Notes: generated from the sequence alone by a model not told the origin. Numbered from the stretch's first letter, positions 34,964 through 47,241 are shown. The stretch is DNA of 64,000 nucleotides from Chlorella sorokiniana (GCA_025917655.1 CP084611.1:2728001-2792000), one strand, 5' to 3'. Made by a program: numbers and translations.

Positions 34964-37900
34964 TCAGCCTGTTGTCGTTTGCAACCTCGTTTGCCACCAA
35001 CGTCGGGCCGCCACTTCACACTCAAGCCAGCGCTGCCGGGAGGCTGCGCGCGCCCGCAGCACGCGCGCGCCCCGGGGGCGGCCGTACAGCGTGGTGCGCT
35101 GGGCCGGCTGGCGCCCCGCCTCCCGGATCAGCTGCTCCATGCGCACGGGGCACAGCTCCTGGCCGTGGGCAGCGCCCGCGGCACGCGTGATGCTCTCGTC
35201 CATTAGAACGCCACCCATGTCATTACACCCAGCTGCAAGCAGGGCAAGGGGCATGCTGGCACGCTGGCTTGCATGCCCGCGCGGCCGTCTCAAGCCAGCA
35301 AGCGCACGTGTGGCCGCGCGCTGCTGTGCAGCCAAGGCCCGCCGCACCTGCCAGCAGCTGTGCGGCGCGGCGAGGGCCCATCTTGACCCACGACGCCTGG
35401 ATGTTGGTGATGTGGGGGTGCAGCGCCAGCCGCGCAACTGTGCATGGTGGATGGGAGACGCAGGCAGGCGCACTCGCCTGGCTTCCATGCAGCAGCCATG
35501 GCCTGGCGGCTTGCACCACTCACCCCCTCGCAGTGCACCACATCACACACCACAGCGTGGCCCGCCAAGCACTTGCCCCGGCCAGCCCACCAGCATGCAT
35601 CAAGAAGCACTCGCGCAGCGTGGGTCCTGGACGTGCGCGCCCTGCAGGCACACCGCGCAGCAGGTCCGTCAAGGCACGCACCACGCTGCGGCCTGCCGGG
35701 GCGGCGGCGGCGGGGGATGCCGCGCACACGTGGCCTGGCCCCAGCGAGCAGCGCGGCCCCTACCCCGGCGGTAGATGGGCGCCTCCATGTGCACGAAGGG
35801 CAGCGGCACAAATTCGGTGACGGCGGAGGTGCGCTTCTGCAGGTCGCGCAGCGCAACCAGGTGGGCGGCCCAGTGGGCGGGGGCGTCGCAGTGGCCAAAC
35901 ATGGCGGTGGAGGTGGTGGGCAGTCCAACTGCGGGTGGAGGAGTGGACGCTCGCGCTGGTAAGAGGGCCTCCGGCTGGGGTGACGGAGTGCTGGCGCAAG
36001 CCAGCCTGTCTTTAGCAGACAGGGCCGGGCAGGGAACCCGCGCCGTGGGTCAGCCCTGGCATGGCCCCAGGCATGCCTCCGCGCCCGCCCCGCCCCCTGC
36101 ACCCACCGCTGTGCGCCGCCTCCACCACCTCCAGCCAGCCATGGGTGGACAGCTTGTCGGGGCACAGCACGGCGCGCACGTCGTCGTGAAGCACCTCGGC
36201 CGCCGTGCCCGGCAGGCTGCCCAGCCCAGCATCCCGCAGCGCCGCCAGGTAGCGGTGCAGCGGCCAGCCCAGCGTGGCGGCGCCCTGGCTGACCTCCAGC
36301 GGGCTGCGTGGCGGGCGGTGGGGGCGAGGGAGGGCGCAGGCAGTCACGCATCGCAGGCTGGGGCAGGCGCAGGGCTGGGCGGTCGACACGCCCCCTGCGC
36401 TGGCCTGCCAGCTGGCGCGGCGACCGGCGCTGCAGCGGCCACCTGAATGCGTGCACGTGGATGTGCGGCGCCCGCTCTTGGCTGTCTCCAGCAGGCGCAG
36501 GTAGGTGTCGCCGGTGAAGTCGGGGTGGATGCCGCCCTGGGCAGCGTGTGTGTATGTTGTGTGTAGGGGGCGGGGGATGGGGGCGGGTGCTGCTGGTGGC
36601 CTGCGGCCGGGGTGCTGGCCGTTGCAGGTTCCCCACCCGCAGGGATCCCCGCGACACGCGGCAGGCCCCGGGCAGCGCACCTGCATGCAGACCTCGGTGG
36701 CGCCGCGCTCCCAGGCCTGCGCCGCCCTGCGCGCCACCTCATCCAGCGGCAGCAGGTAGGGCGCGCCCCGCACCTCCTCCGCAGCGCGACCCTTGCTGCG
36801 TGCGCGCGCAGGGGGTGCGGAAAGGCTGGAGGCGCAACCTGCCGACGCTGCTGCAGCCAGTCAGCGGCGGCGGGGAGCTGGCGGGCTGGCCCCCCTTCCC
36901 CACCTGAACGCGCAAAAGGCGCACGAGTAGGTGCAGAGGTTGGTGTAGTTGATGTTGCGGTTCACCTGTCGTTATCAACGAGTGTTGGTTGTTGGTGGGG
37001 GGTTGATAGAGGGGAAACAATCAACCTCCGGGAGGCAACTTGGCAGTCGCGGTCGCGCAACCACGAGCTCAGCTGGAGTTGTCTGGTGATGCTGCTGCAC
37101 CCAGGGAACCAGGCTCGACCCCCACACCCCCACCCCCACACACCCCTTCACCCACCACAAAGGTGACGGTGTCGCCGCACACCCTGCGCCGCAGCTCGTC
37201 GGCCGCGCCGCACACCGCCTCGTAGTCGGCGCCGCGGGCTGCGTGGCGCGGCGGCGGGAGCAGCTGTGATGTGGAGTGCGGGGGCGAGCACCAGGGCGGC
37301 CGTGCGGCTGGCTGGCCAGCAGCGGCACAGGCCCCATCCCCTACACCCCGGCGCGCGCTCACCCCTCAGCAGCAGCTCCACCTCCGCCTCGACCAGCTCC
37401 CCCCCCCCTCCAGCACCCCCTCCAGCAGCTCCCGCACCCCCGCCGACACATCAGCGGGGCGGCGCAGCCCTGCAGCAGCCCGTCATCACGCAGCGACACG
37501 CGCCAGGCGGCGCCGCCGCCGCGCCGCCGCACGCCGGGCACGCTGCTCTTCAGCGGCGGCTGGCCCCCGTCGGCCGAGGGTGTTGCTGGTGGGGCTGCGG
37601 GCGGCGCGGTGTGCTGGCCCCACCCTCTCCCCCCGCGCCGCGATCGGCCGCCTCTGCCGCCCCCGCAGCCCAGGAGCTGCCCCTGGCCAGGCCCTCGGCA
37701 TCCGCCAGGCGCAGCGCGCCGCCAGCGGGCTGTCCCTGCCGCCGCCGCCGTCCAGCCAGGCGCGCGACTGCGCCGCGGGGCGCCCCTGCGGGCTGCAGCT
37801 GCTGGTGCTGCAGGTAGGCGGGGTACACCGGCAGGCGGGGCAGCAGCGCCTTGCCGGCTGCCGCCGTGGCCGCCGCCAGGCGCTGCAGGTGGGGCCACGC

Positions 37901-40149
37901 CCTCTCGGGGTTGACAAAGTCGCGGGTGATGGGGCTGATGCCTGGGTGGGGCGGCGCGAGGGGCCGGCTGGGGGCGGGGAGCTGGCAGGGGCAGCGGCCC
38001 GCAGCATCCCCACACTGCACCACAGGCAGCACGGTCACCCATGCAACCCACCCCCTGCCCCCACACGCGCCCCCACCTCCCCAGTCGTTGATGCCGGCGG
38101 CCAGCAGGAGGCGCCAGGAGGCCTCCGCGTCAGCGCCGCCCTGCTGGGGAGCCGCGTCGTCGGGCTCGGGGGTGAGGTTAGGGGGCCTGGATGCTGGCCT
38201 GCAAATGGGAACGGGGCCGGTGGCCGCGATCTTTTGGCGGGGGCCAGCCCCTCCAGCGAGCGGCAGGCAGCGGCCAGCCCCGTCCAGAGGGCGCCGCCAG
38301 CGGCGCGACCCGCCGCGCGGCAGCCCCGCAGCAGCGTGCCTGCGGCCCCAGCAGCAAGCGCGCCGCCGCCACCGTCCAGAGCAGCTCGCTGAGGGGGCTC
38401 CGGCGCCGCCTGCATGGAGGTGCCGCGCTTGGCCCTGAAGTTCTGCACGATGAGCTCCTGGATGTGGCCGTAGCGGCGGTGCAGGCGGCGGATGTGGAGC
38501 AGGTCGCGCAGGCGGTCCACCCGGCTCTCGCCAATGCCTGCGCAGAGGTTGAGGGGGCGCACGCGCTGCACTAAGCGGCCACTCGGCGGGGAGGGCACAG
38601 CACGCGCACATGCGTCTGCATGCTGGCGGCCGGCCCGGTCGCCGGCCACAGGTTGGCGCGCCAAGCAGGGGAGCCAGGCGTGGCGGGGGCTCACCCACAA
38701 GCACCCCGGTGGTGAAGGGCACCGCCTCCTGCCCCGCGGCTTCCAGCGCCGCCAGCCGCACAGCAGGGTCCTGCATGCAGCACAGGCTGCTGCTGGTTGG
38801 CGCCCGGGACAGCTGGCACACATCTGCTGCGCCTCGCCTCCCAAACTGGCAACCAACTGGCCACCCCACCCCACCCCAGCCTCTCAACAGTCGCCGGCAG
38901 CCAGCGCAGCCGCTTGCCTTGTCGGGGCAGGCGTGGTGCGCGCCCCCTGGCTGCGCCAGCGCGCCCGCCGTCGACTCCAGCATGAGCCCCTGGCTGGCGC
39001 TGACGGCCTTCAGGCGCCGCATCTCCTCGCCAGGCATCACCCCTGGGGAGGACAGCGGGCACGTGGCGGCAGGCTGCCTTTGGGAGCTTGCACAGGCAGC
39101 GCGCACGTGCGGCCGCTGCCGGCCAGGGCGGGCCCCTGTTGGCGGCGAGGCGGCCCCCACCCGCGTTGATGTGGGGCAGCAGGCCCGTGTCGCGCAGCAC
39201 CGCCGCCGCGGCCGCCGCCACGTAGTTGAGGGTGGAGGCGTGGCCCATGGCGGCCAGCTCAGTCGCTGCCTCGGGGTACAGCAGCTCGGGCTTGTCGCCT
39301 GCGCCGGCACGGGCAGCGGGTTGCGGCGCAACGCGGTGGATGGCCAGGCCGGCCAGCACGCAGCGGATGCGGGGAGGGCCAGGAGGGGGCGGGGGCGCGC
39401 GGCGGCAGGAGGGAGGCCGGTGAGGCGTGCGGGGGCGGCGAGGGGCCGCCGCTGAGCGCACCCAGCGTGAAGAGCGCCTCGGTGCAGCCCTGCTGCGCGC
39501 CCAGCCGCGCCACCCCCAGCACCTCGTCCAGGGTCATGAAGGCGCGGCGGCCCGCGGCGGGGGCGTGGCAAAGGTGCAGTAGCCGCAGCTGGGGGAGGGG
39601 GAGGAGGAGGCGGCAGGACGTCACGGCGCCCGACCACAGCAGGCGGGTGAGCGCCCGGGTCTGCCAGGCCCACAGGCACCGTGCAGCGCCGGCTGTGATG
39701 AGGCGCACGCAGGCGCGACCCCGGCCCACCTGTCCCGGCACAGGCGCGTGAGGGGGATGAAGACCTTGGGCGAAAAGGTGATGTGGCGGTGCGCGGTGTC
39801 GCGCAGGCCTGCCGCTGCACTCATCAGCGCCTCCAGCGGCACTGCCGTCAACGCAGCCAGCGCCTCCTGGGCAGTGCACGAGTCGCTCTGCAAAGATTCA
39901 TAGAGGCTGCCTGCACTCGCGCTCGCCTCTGCAGCCGCTCCAGCTCTTGCTGCAAGCTCGCGCCGACGGCAGCACCTGCCGCCTGCTGCCGGACGAGGGG
40001 CTTTGGCTGGGCACGTCAAACACTTCCGGAACCCGCACCGCTGCGATGTCTTCGTATGTAAGCTGCTGTGCCTGCATGGCCCGAAAAGCGTCCCAGCCGG
40101 GAACTGAGTGCTTGCCCCTCGCGGTGCTGTCGCCATTACAGTGCGCCAC
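34964..40149 (-). CDS. FbiC: Bifunctional F0 synthase (CofG-CofH fusion, FbiC type; one-base frameshift)
   Basis: F0 (7,8-didemethyl-8-hydroxy-5-deazariboflavin) is made from tyrosine and a flavin precursor by two radical-SAM modules. Both are fused here. The CofG half reads ITFSPKVFIPLTRLCRD joined to SCGYCTF (CxxxCxxC split by an intron), then AFMTLDEVLGVARLGAQQGC, EALFTLG, LPHINAGVMPGEEM and ISPITRDFVNPERAWP. The CofH half shows RNINYTNLCTYSCAFCAF at about 36905-36965 (second CxxxCxxC), GGIHPDFTGDTYLRLLE, STAMFGHCDAPAHWAAHL, NIQASWVKMG and CNDMGGVLMDESI. Both iron-sulfur motifs are intact. In the CofG exon a G5 run (39558-39562, plus strand) needs a sixth base to join CGYCTF to the following frame. 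In algae F0 serves as a light-harvesting cofactor of some DNA photolyases. The N-terminal ~80 residues and start are uncertain. Confidence 0.93.
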
Positions 40150-40510
40150 TCGGACTTAGAGGGGCTCAATATGGGCCGGATGCCATTCACATGCAGATTA
40201 AGTCGACGTCAAAATGGCAAAACGGCGCAATTCAAAGCTGACACGACGGCCCGTCTGCCGCCGCAGCGCTCACAGCACCAAAACCACCCCAAGAGCTGTG
40301 AGCCTTTGGCTTGTCGCAGATGTGCAGCTTTTGCAAGCACTGCTCTTATGTACAGGTTGTAATAATCAGAAACCATGCAGAAAGGGATCAACTGGGCGCT
40401 GAATTCTGCTATCATACTGAGCCGGCTCCTCCTCAGTGGCGATGCTCGTGTTCGATACTTCAGGAACACAGCTTTGTTTTGTGATTGGGGTTCCCTACAT
40501 GGATAGGTGC

Positions 40511-41977
40511 TCAGATCTTCTGGGCAGTGGCAGGGATGTGCACCTCGTTGTGGCGACGGAGCAGCTTCTGAGGTGGATCATACACCTGCAGTAGACGTGA
40601 ACAGGCATGGCGCTAGGTGGCATTAGCACCAAGCGAGGTGTGCTGTGGAAGGCTGGGAGCATGGCAGGCTTGACAGTTGAGCCTGCCTCACCGCAGCCCA
40701 CACCACGTCGCTGCCATAGTCGCGGTCCTCATCCTCCAGGATGTCGTGCAGCGAACGCGTCTCACGCAGAATGGTGCCTGCGCAGTGCATTTGCAGGAGC
40801 CGCTGGAAGGGGGCTAGGCGGCACCTGCCAGGCGCACATGCATGGGCTACAGGTAGCTGCACTGCCAAGCCGACATACCCTCGGTGGCAAAGCCGGAGAA
40901 GGTCCTGGCAAAGACTTTGATGGCCTCGAAAGACACGACTCTGACGTCGGCATCGCTGGGTTGGGGAGTGTCCTTCTGCAGCGCAGCCACCGTCCATGCG
41001 CAGGGCAGGGCAGGTGTGGACGGCAACATGAGCAGCTCATCTGCGTGGGCGGCGTGCAATGATTGGCAAGGCCAGCGGCCAGGGGGCGAGCTCACGTGGT
41101 ACTTCTCCGGCAGCCACAGGGAGAAGGAGAAGTCCTTCTCGGCTTCGCCCTCCTTGCCGAGCTTCAGCTCGGCCAGGGTGGGCGTTGTGACATCGATCGT
41201 TTCCTCCTGCCCAGGCAGCCCCCACCCGAGTCAACAGGCTGAACACGTTCGTGTCCTGAGGCCGGCATAAGAATTGGTGGGCCGCAGGCTCAGCATATCA
41301 AGCAATGTGCACCTGATCATTGCCAGCTTTGAAATACTTGAGCAGCTTCTGCAGCAGGGCATAGCATAGCAGAGTGCATGGGTGTATACGCGTTGTGGCC
41401 TAGAGGCGTATGTGCCGTACAGCATGCACAGCACAGGCAGGCTGTTTGAATGTAGCTCACCGCCACCCCTTGTGTGTATGCCAGCTCAAACTTGGTGCCA
41501 GTTACGTTGGTGACCACCCACTTGCCTGTGCAGACAAGTCGCCGCAGGGAGGAGTCGTCAATTTCTCAGGAAGCAGCACAAAAGATGTTATGCAGAGGCT
41601 TGGCAGACCGATTTGATGTGCCAGCGCACCTGCGTCGTACTTCCGCACGTCATAGTTATCAGTGCGTTTCTTTGTGCTGAAAGGGGGCAATCCAGTTTCC
41701 TGCGGAGCCAGCGGCAATGGCATCAAGGTTGGCACTTGTCAGCCACCCGCTCCCTAAGGCATACCCGCCAACTGCAGTCGGCAGCGGGGCTGCTACTTCC
41801 CATCCATTTCGTGCAGCAAGCATGCCCTCACCCACAGAACTCGGGTTTCTTCCACCTCTCCAGCCCTGCCGACCGCTGGCTGAGCTCATCCACCAGGGAA
41901 GTGGGGTCCAGCAGGTCCAAGGCTCTGCTGCCGGACATGCATGTTGCAAGCAGCAGCAGGCACGCAAACGAGAACAT
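40511..41977 (-). CDS. SOUL-family haem-binding protein, secreted or lumenal
   Basis: The minus-strand ATG at 41977 opens MFSFACLLLLATCMSGSRA, a clear signal peptide. SOUL-family pieces follow on successive short exons: LERWKKPEFCG, PPFSTKKRTDNYDVRKYDA (family pattern KRTDNYEIRRYE), TGKWVVTNVTGTKFELAY, LQKLLKYFKAGNDQ (pattern F..LFKYI.G.N), FSFSLWLPEKYH, KDTPQPSDADVRVVSFEAI, ARTFSGFATEG (pattern RFSG), an exon with DEDRDYGSDVVWAA, and a last exon (40511-40586) ending DPPQKLLRRHNEVHIPA, the usual SOUL C-terminus. SOUL proteins bind haem or tetrapyrroles; some act in plastids. The signal peptide here suggests the secretory pathway or a lumen. Internal exon borders were not all fixed. Confidence 0.87.
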
Positions 41978-42228
41978 GTTGTCAAATTACAGGGAAAACA
42001 GGCGGGTGATGAGAAGAGGGGCGGGAGAGGAGCGATACAGTAGGACAGCTTCCGGGCGGCAGCGACCCCCACCTTTGGGATGATGGTGCATGGTGAGCGT
42101 GGCACTCACTTTCCTCTCGATTTGATTGATTTGCAGGCGGGCTTTGTCTGCCTTTCAAAGAATCGCTTCCAAGAATCAACCAACTAGAACACAGTTTTCA
42201 AAGCCACAACTTCTGGGCTCTCCTTCGT

Positions 42229-43676
42229 ATGTCTGGGCAATACTACAGGGCGATGGAGTTGCCTTCACTCGCGACTGCACTCGCAGTGGCGCGCTTGGTG
42301 CAGGCACGAACCTCAAAGGCAGTGACTGAGGCTCTACCGAAGCTGAGGGAGTTGGAGGTGGAGGTGGAACAGCTGCGGGCTGCTGCAGCAGCGCCCCAGC
42401 CCCGCAGCCGCCGCTGCTGCAGGTTGTTGCAGACATTGAAGCGCCCACAGATAGCATGCCTGGGCCTGCTGACCGAGATGCGTTGCAGCGCCAGATTTGC
42501 TCGCTGGCCATGTGGCACGAGGCAGCAGCTGCGCTGCCGCCGGATCTGCAGCCTGTTCTGGCCCGAGCCCAGCGCTACGCGCTGCTGTGCCAGCTCCAGC
42601 AGGCGTCGAGCAGCAGCGGCCTGCTTGCGGGTGCTCTGCTGGAGCGCAGCCCCATCAGGGCGCTTCTTGAGCTGGCCATTGACATCCTGCAGACACATGC
42701 ATCAGCGCTGGGCGCAACTTCCACCCCATCCGAGCAGAACGGCCGTTCGATGAAGCTTACGGCCGCCCACAACGAACTGCTGCTGGCCGCCTGCGCCTGC
42801 CTGGTGCGCCTGTGCGACCTGCCCGGCAAGGCCGCGCTGCACAGCGACTACAGCGACTTGCAGCAGTTTTGCGCCTTGGTTCTGCAGCTGGCTGCCGCGC
42901 CAGCCCTGGAGCATGTGGTGGACATGGGCACACCAGGGCACCAAGTGCAGCAGCAGCAGGAGCAGCCGGAGGCCCCTCAGCCAGGCCTGCCCGAACTAAA
43001 TGGCCAGGCAGCCTTACCGCAGGCCTGCGCCCAGCTAGCACAGCAGGTGCTGGGTGTGCTGCGCCAGTCGGCCAGCGCGGGTACCGTGCTGCTCGGCTGC
43101 CTTGCCCCCAGACGCGTGACTGCATGGGGGCCTTGGTGGCAGCCATAACCGGCGAGCACCTTTTAGGGGCTTCATGACGGGCCTCAGCGGCAGTTGCAGC
43201 ACACTCGGCGGCAGCAGCAGCGCCATGGGCGACCCGGCTGGGCAGCCAGGATGGGGGAGGCAGAGGAGCGCCGTCTGCTGCACGCCTTCATGCAGCTCAG
43301 CCAGCAGCTGTCGCTTGTCCTGCGCCTGCTGCCCCAGTGGATGCAAACGCTGGACTCCTGCAGTGATGGATTTTTGCAGGTCATTCGGAAGAGTAACAGA
43401 TGCCGGGCCAGTGTTTGACCTTGCTTTGGGGACCAAACTGGAGATACGCCCAGCGCTTGAGGTGTTGCTGTTGCCCCCATCAACCCTCCTCAGGATGTGG
43501 CAGGGGCCATAATTGCGGCGAGGGATGCCAGCGAGCTGATCGCTGTGACACACCCAGCAGCTGCACGCCAGATGCAGCGTGTGGCGGCGCAGATGGTGGT
43601 AGCCTTGAGGGCCATTGCAGCTGATGAGGGCGGTGGCGGCACCATGGCGGGCCAGGCAACAGCACATCCAGCATGA
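42229..43676 (+). CDS. Unknown helical protein (orphan; four apparent one-base deletions)
   Basis: Read with four frame corrections and at least one intron near 43378-43490, this locus gives one continuous helical protein of about 430 aa. The N-terminus is LATALAVARLVQARTSKAVT, followed by a coiled EALPKLRELEVEVEQL. The middle includes LQRQICSLAMWHEAAAAL, LLELAIDILQTHASAL and NELLLAACACLVRLCDL; the end includes EAEERRLLHAFMQLSQQL and DVAGAIIAARDASELIAV. The frame breaks are at homopolymers: C4 at 42400-42403, C5 at 43105-43109, G4 at 43166-43169 and G5 at 43253-43257, each needing one extra base. I recognise no family. The start could be 42229 or 42253. Confidence 0.55.
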
Positions 43677-43879
43677 TTGCGTGTGGAGCATGTGCGGGGC
43701 CACCCATTTGCACAAAGCTGCTGGTATGTGTAAGCTGCGTCTAGAAGTTGAACGCAGTTCCCTCTGGCCATGGATTCATAAAGCGCACGCCTGGCGCTAG
43801 ATTGATTGCGACGCAACCACCAGCACACCCAGGAGCTGCTTCCCTCTCGCAAGGCACGTCAAGACACGTCCATAGCCTG

Positions 43880-43923
43880 TTACACCATAGCCCTTGAGCT
43901 TGCGTGCGTCGTGCTATGTTACA
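43880..43923 (-). terminator. Two TGTAA poly(A) signals for the eIF2-gamma gene
   Basis: TTACA at 43919-43923 and 43880-43884 reads TGTAA on the minus strand, about 25 and 65 bases past the eIF2-gamma stop at 43948-43950. The position fits chlorophyte 3' ends. Confidence 0.5.
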
Positions 43924-43947
43924 ACAGCAAGTACAAGCGCAGCGGGC

Positions 43948-46911
43948 TCACAGCTCCATCTTCAAGCCCTTCTGGATTTGGCCCCAGCCAATCAGCCGCC
44001 AATGCTTCTCTACGCGGCGTGACAGGGCGATCTTCTCCCCCTCCTTGGTGCACACCGGACTCGTCAGCTGCAGCTTGGCAAGATCATGCTTGACCTGCGG
44101 GGCAGCACACAGGCGTGGGTGAGGTGGGGCGCGGCGAGGCAGGGTCCAGGCATCCTTCGCTTGCATGCAGCCATGGGCAGCCCGCAGCAACCTACCGCCA
44201 GAACTCTGGCCCCCGTGCACATGGAGCCAATGTTGAGCATGAGCACCTCGTTCTTGGCCAGCTTGCTGACCTGCAGGGAGGGTTGCGGGGGGGAGGAGGC
44301 GGGAGGCCGGTGAGCATGTCTTCCACCAGACAGGCCAGCAGGGAGCAAGCTCAGGGGTGTGGCCTGTGCTGGCCAGACCCCGTTGCGGTAACAAGCCCCT
44401 CATCCCTGGCACCAATCGCTCGCCTTGCCCTGCTTCTCGTCCCCGCTGGTGCGCACTCCCAGCAGTCGCCGCAGCAGGAAGAAGTTGATCTCCAGCTCCG
44501 TGAACACGTCGGGCAGCGCGCCCACCTCGCCAAGGACCTGGGGGGCGGGGGGCACAGAGGGGGCGGGATGAGGGCCTAGCACCTCCGCATCTCGCCATGC
44601 CACGCAAGAGTCGGCCTGGGCAAGGCCATGGATGCCCGTACTTCAGGGCGCGCTGCGCCCACCTGCCCCACGAGCCTGTCGGCCCGGGTGAGGGTGGGGT
44701 CCACCGTGGTGCCCACGCCGATGAGGCCGCCGGGGACCGCAAACTGCAGCGGGTTCTGCTCCGCAAACAACGACACGATGCGGGAGCGGATGGGCAGGCA
44801 GCGGATGGCGCCCGACGCGTCCTTGGTCACCACGCCAGGCCGCACCTCCACCTCCTGCCCCATCTTCAGCACGCCCTGCACGCCGCAAGGGGCAGCGCAA
44901 CAAAGACCGCCAGCAGGTCGACGGGCGAGGTGCGTCGCGCGATGCAGGCGGTGTGCAGGTGGGACACGGATTGTGAAGAGATGTTGCGGCGTGGATTGAG
45001 CGACAGATCATTGGATCATTCACCGCGCCCACTTTAGTCACCGCTACTACTTTGCCAAAGCGTGACGAGAGGTCAGCTCATGCCATGTATCGATGGCCTC
45101 TGCTTTTTGCTTGGCGTGCAGGCGCTGCATGTGGCGGCGGCGTGGCAGCAGCGCCCCCCACCCCCCACCCCCCACCCCCTGTCCCCGCCCCCTAGCCCTC
45201 GAGCTTGCCCACCGACCTGCAGGATGGACCCGCCCGCGATGCCGCCCTTGATGTCGTCCACCTCGCTGCCCGGGCGATTGACGTCAAACGAGCGGATGAC
45301 AATCATCTGCGCGGCAAAGGGGTTGAATGGCCTGGGCACCCAGGCCAACCGGCCAACCACGCCCGGGGCAGCCCAAGGTAGGCGCTTGCATGAGCGTTCA
45401 TCGCTCCCGCTGGCGTGCACGCTGGGCAGCTCCGCGCGCACGCCACCCCCGCTTGCCTGTGGCGGCGAGGTGAAGTCGCGCAGGGGCACTGGGATCTTCT
45501 TCACCAGGTACTCGCACACCGCGTCCACGTTGTACTTGAGCTGCGCGGAGATGGGCACCACGGGGCGCCCTCCGCAATGGTGCCCTGGATGAAGCGGCGG
45601 ATGGTGTCGTGCTGGTTCAGCGCCGCCGCTTCCGTCACCAGGTCCACCTTGTTCTGCGCACGGGCAGCAGAGGGGTGGGAGGGAGGGCCGTGGGCCTGGG
45701 CGCCGGACGCTGGCAGGGGGCGTGTCCGGCCTGCTGTCAGGCCTGGCGGGGTGGCGTGCGGGCTGTGCATACCATCGCAGCTTCGGCGCAAACCCTGGCA
45801 CCCACCCCGCACCTGCAAGATGATGATGTGCTGCAACCGCATGATCTCCACTGCTGCAAGGTGCTCGCTGGTCTGCGGCTGCGGGCAGGGCTCGTTGGCG
45901 GCGATCAGCAGCATGGCTCCATCCATGACGGCGGCGCCGTTGAGCATCGTAGCCATGAGGATGTCGTGGCCGGGGCAGTCCACAAAGCTGACGTGGCGCA
46001 CAAGCTCCATCTCGGCATCCTCAAACCCTGGGGTGCGAGATATGACAAAGAGGGGGCGTTGGCAGTGTGAACATAATCCAAGAAGGTGGCAGGCGTTTCC
46101 AGACCCCACCCTGGCGACTGCCTGCTCGTCTTTGAGGACGGTCAGCCCAACCCTGTTGATGACTGGCTGTCCCACGAGCTGCTGTACATAAAAATTGCAG
46201 CCCAGGGCTGCACAGCCCTCTGATTGCCACTGCCGCTTCAGGTGCCGCACCTGGCACATCGCACTTTGGGTTGTCCTCCTTGGAGGACCCGTATGCCTTG
46301 TAGCAGGCGGGACGGGGGCAAGCGGGGTCGGCACATTTGTATATCTTTGCGTTGGCGTAGCCAAGCTTGATGGTAATGTTGCGTTCCAGCTCGTTTTTAA
46401 AGCGCACTGTCTGAACGCCCGAGATGGCCTTGACGACGGTGGACTTCCCGTGTGCCACGTGGCCAATAGTGCCTGCAGGCAGCCACGCCACGCGGCGTAC
46501 CAATCGAACTTCAAACTTGCGCTGAGGCACGTTCAAGGAATAAAATGACCAGCGTAAGAAAGGCTAAGACAGGGGCAAAGTCTTCAACATAAAGGCGGCA
46601 GCACCATCAGACGGCGGCGGCACCATCGGATGCCCCAAAACAGCAGGTCAGGGCAGTCTCCCTCGTGCACATTGGGCACGTCAGTTTGCTGGCTGCCTCA
46701 GCCAAGTCGTGTGAGCGGGCCTCACGCACCAATGTTAATAGTGGCCTGCCGGGAGATGACCTCCGGCGACAAGGGCGTCAACTTGGTCACATCTAAGGTG
46801 CTCAGATCCTGCAAATTGCATTGCCAAGGCCCTCTCAGCGGCGATCTTGCAGGTGCCAGACAGGCGGCGTGCACATGCCTGCTCTCTGAGCCCTTTCCCT
46901 TTGCCAGCCAT
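43948..46911 (-). CDS. EIF2G: Translation initiation factor eIF2 subunit gamma (one-base frameshift)
   Basis: eIF2-gamma is the GTP-binding subunit of the complex that brings Met-tRNAi to the 40S ribosome. The first exon [11 protein letters not shown] (46911-46879) seems to end at a GC donor and joins [20 protein letters not shown]. GTPase motifs are complete: [12 protein letters not shown] (G1), [19 protein letters not shown] (G3), NKVD (G4) and ISAQLKYN (G5 region). The zinc-knuckle-like cysteines [18 protein letters not shown] are present. Later domains include [39 protein letters not shown] and the end [20 protein letters not shown]4 run at 45562-45565 (plus strand) is one base short of the conserved [11 protein letters not shown] reading. 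A housekeeping gene in this state argues for sequence error rather than decay. Confidence 0.95.
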
Positions 46912-47241
46912 ATTGGCGAAGGCGGTGTTGCGCGCTTGCAACCCTCCTACTGCGCCGCTTGTGTTGTCCGCTGACAAGTGGTGATGGGACTGGCAGGGTC
47001 GAGCGCAGAAACGTGCAGGCGGTGTCAATCAAATAGTTCTGCATGCAACATCACCGCGCCGATCGGTTGGCGGGGAGCCCCCACATCCTCTTGTCACTGA
47101 CCCAGGTTTCGGCACTGACCACTGGCGGAAGAGGAAAGGTCCCTCGACTTCAGGCAGTTTGCAAACCTGCCTTGGCTTGCGATCATTAATGCAAGCTTGT
47201 AATTACCTGCCCAACCTGTCCCTGTTCGGTTGACGGGAACA
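46912..47241. promoter_or_regulatory. Divergent promoter region, eIF2-gamma (-) and mannanase-like gene (+)
   Basis: The two start codons face away from each other over about 330 bases. No TATA box or other named element stood out. Confidence 0.35.

Noticed and set aside
35290-36657. 455-aa minus-strand frame within the CofH half
   Set aside because: Most of it is out of frame with the CofH motifs and Arg/Pro-rich, a typical GC-rich shadow.
37550-39820. 756-aa continuous minus-strand frame
   Set aside because: It includes a few F0 synthase exons (for example ISPITRDFVNPERAWP) but also reads through introns and out-of-frame exons. GC-rich introns lack stops. The spliced CofG-CofH model explains the conserved parts better.
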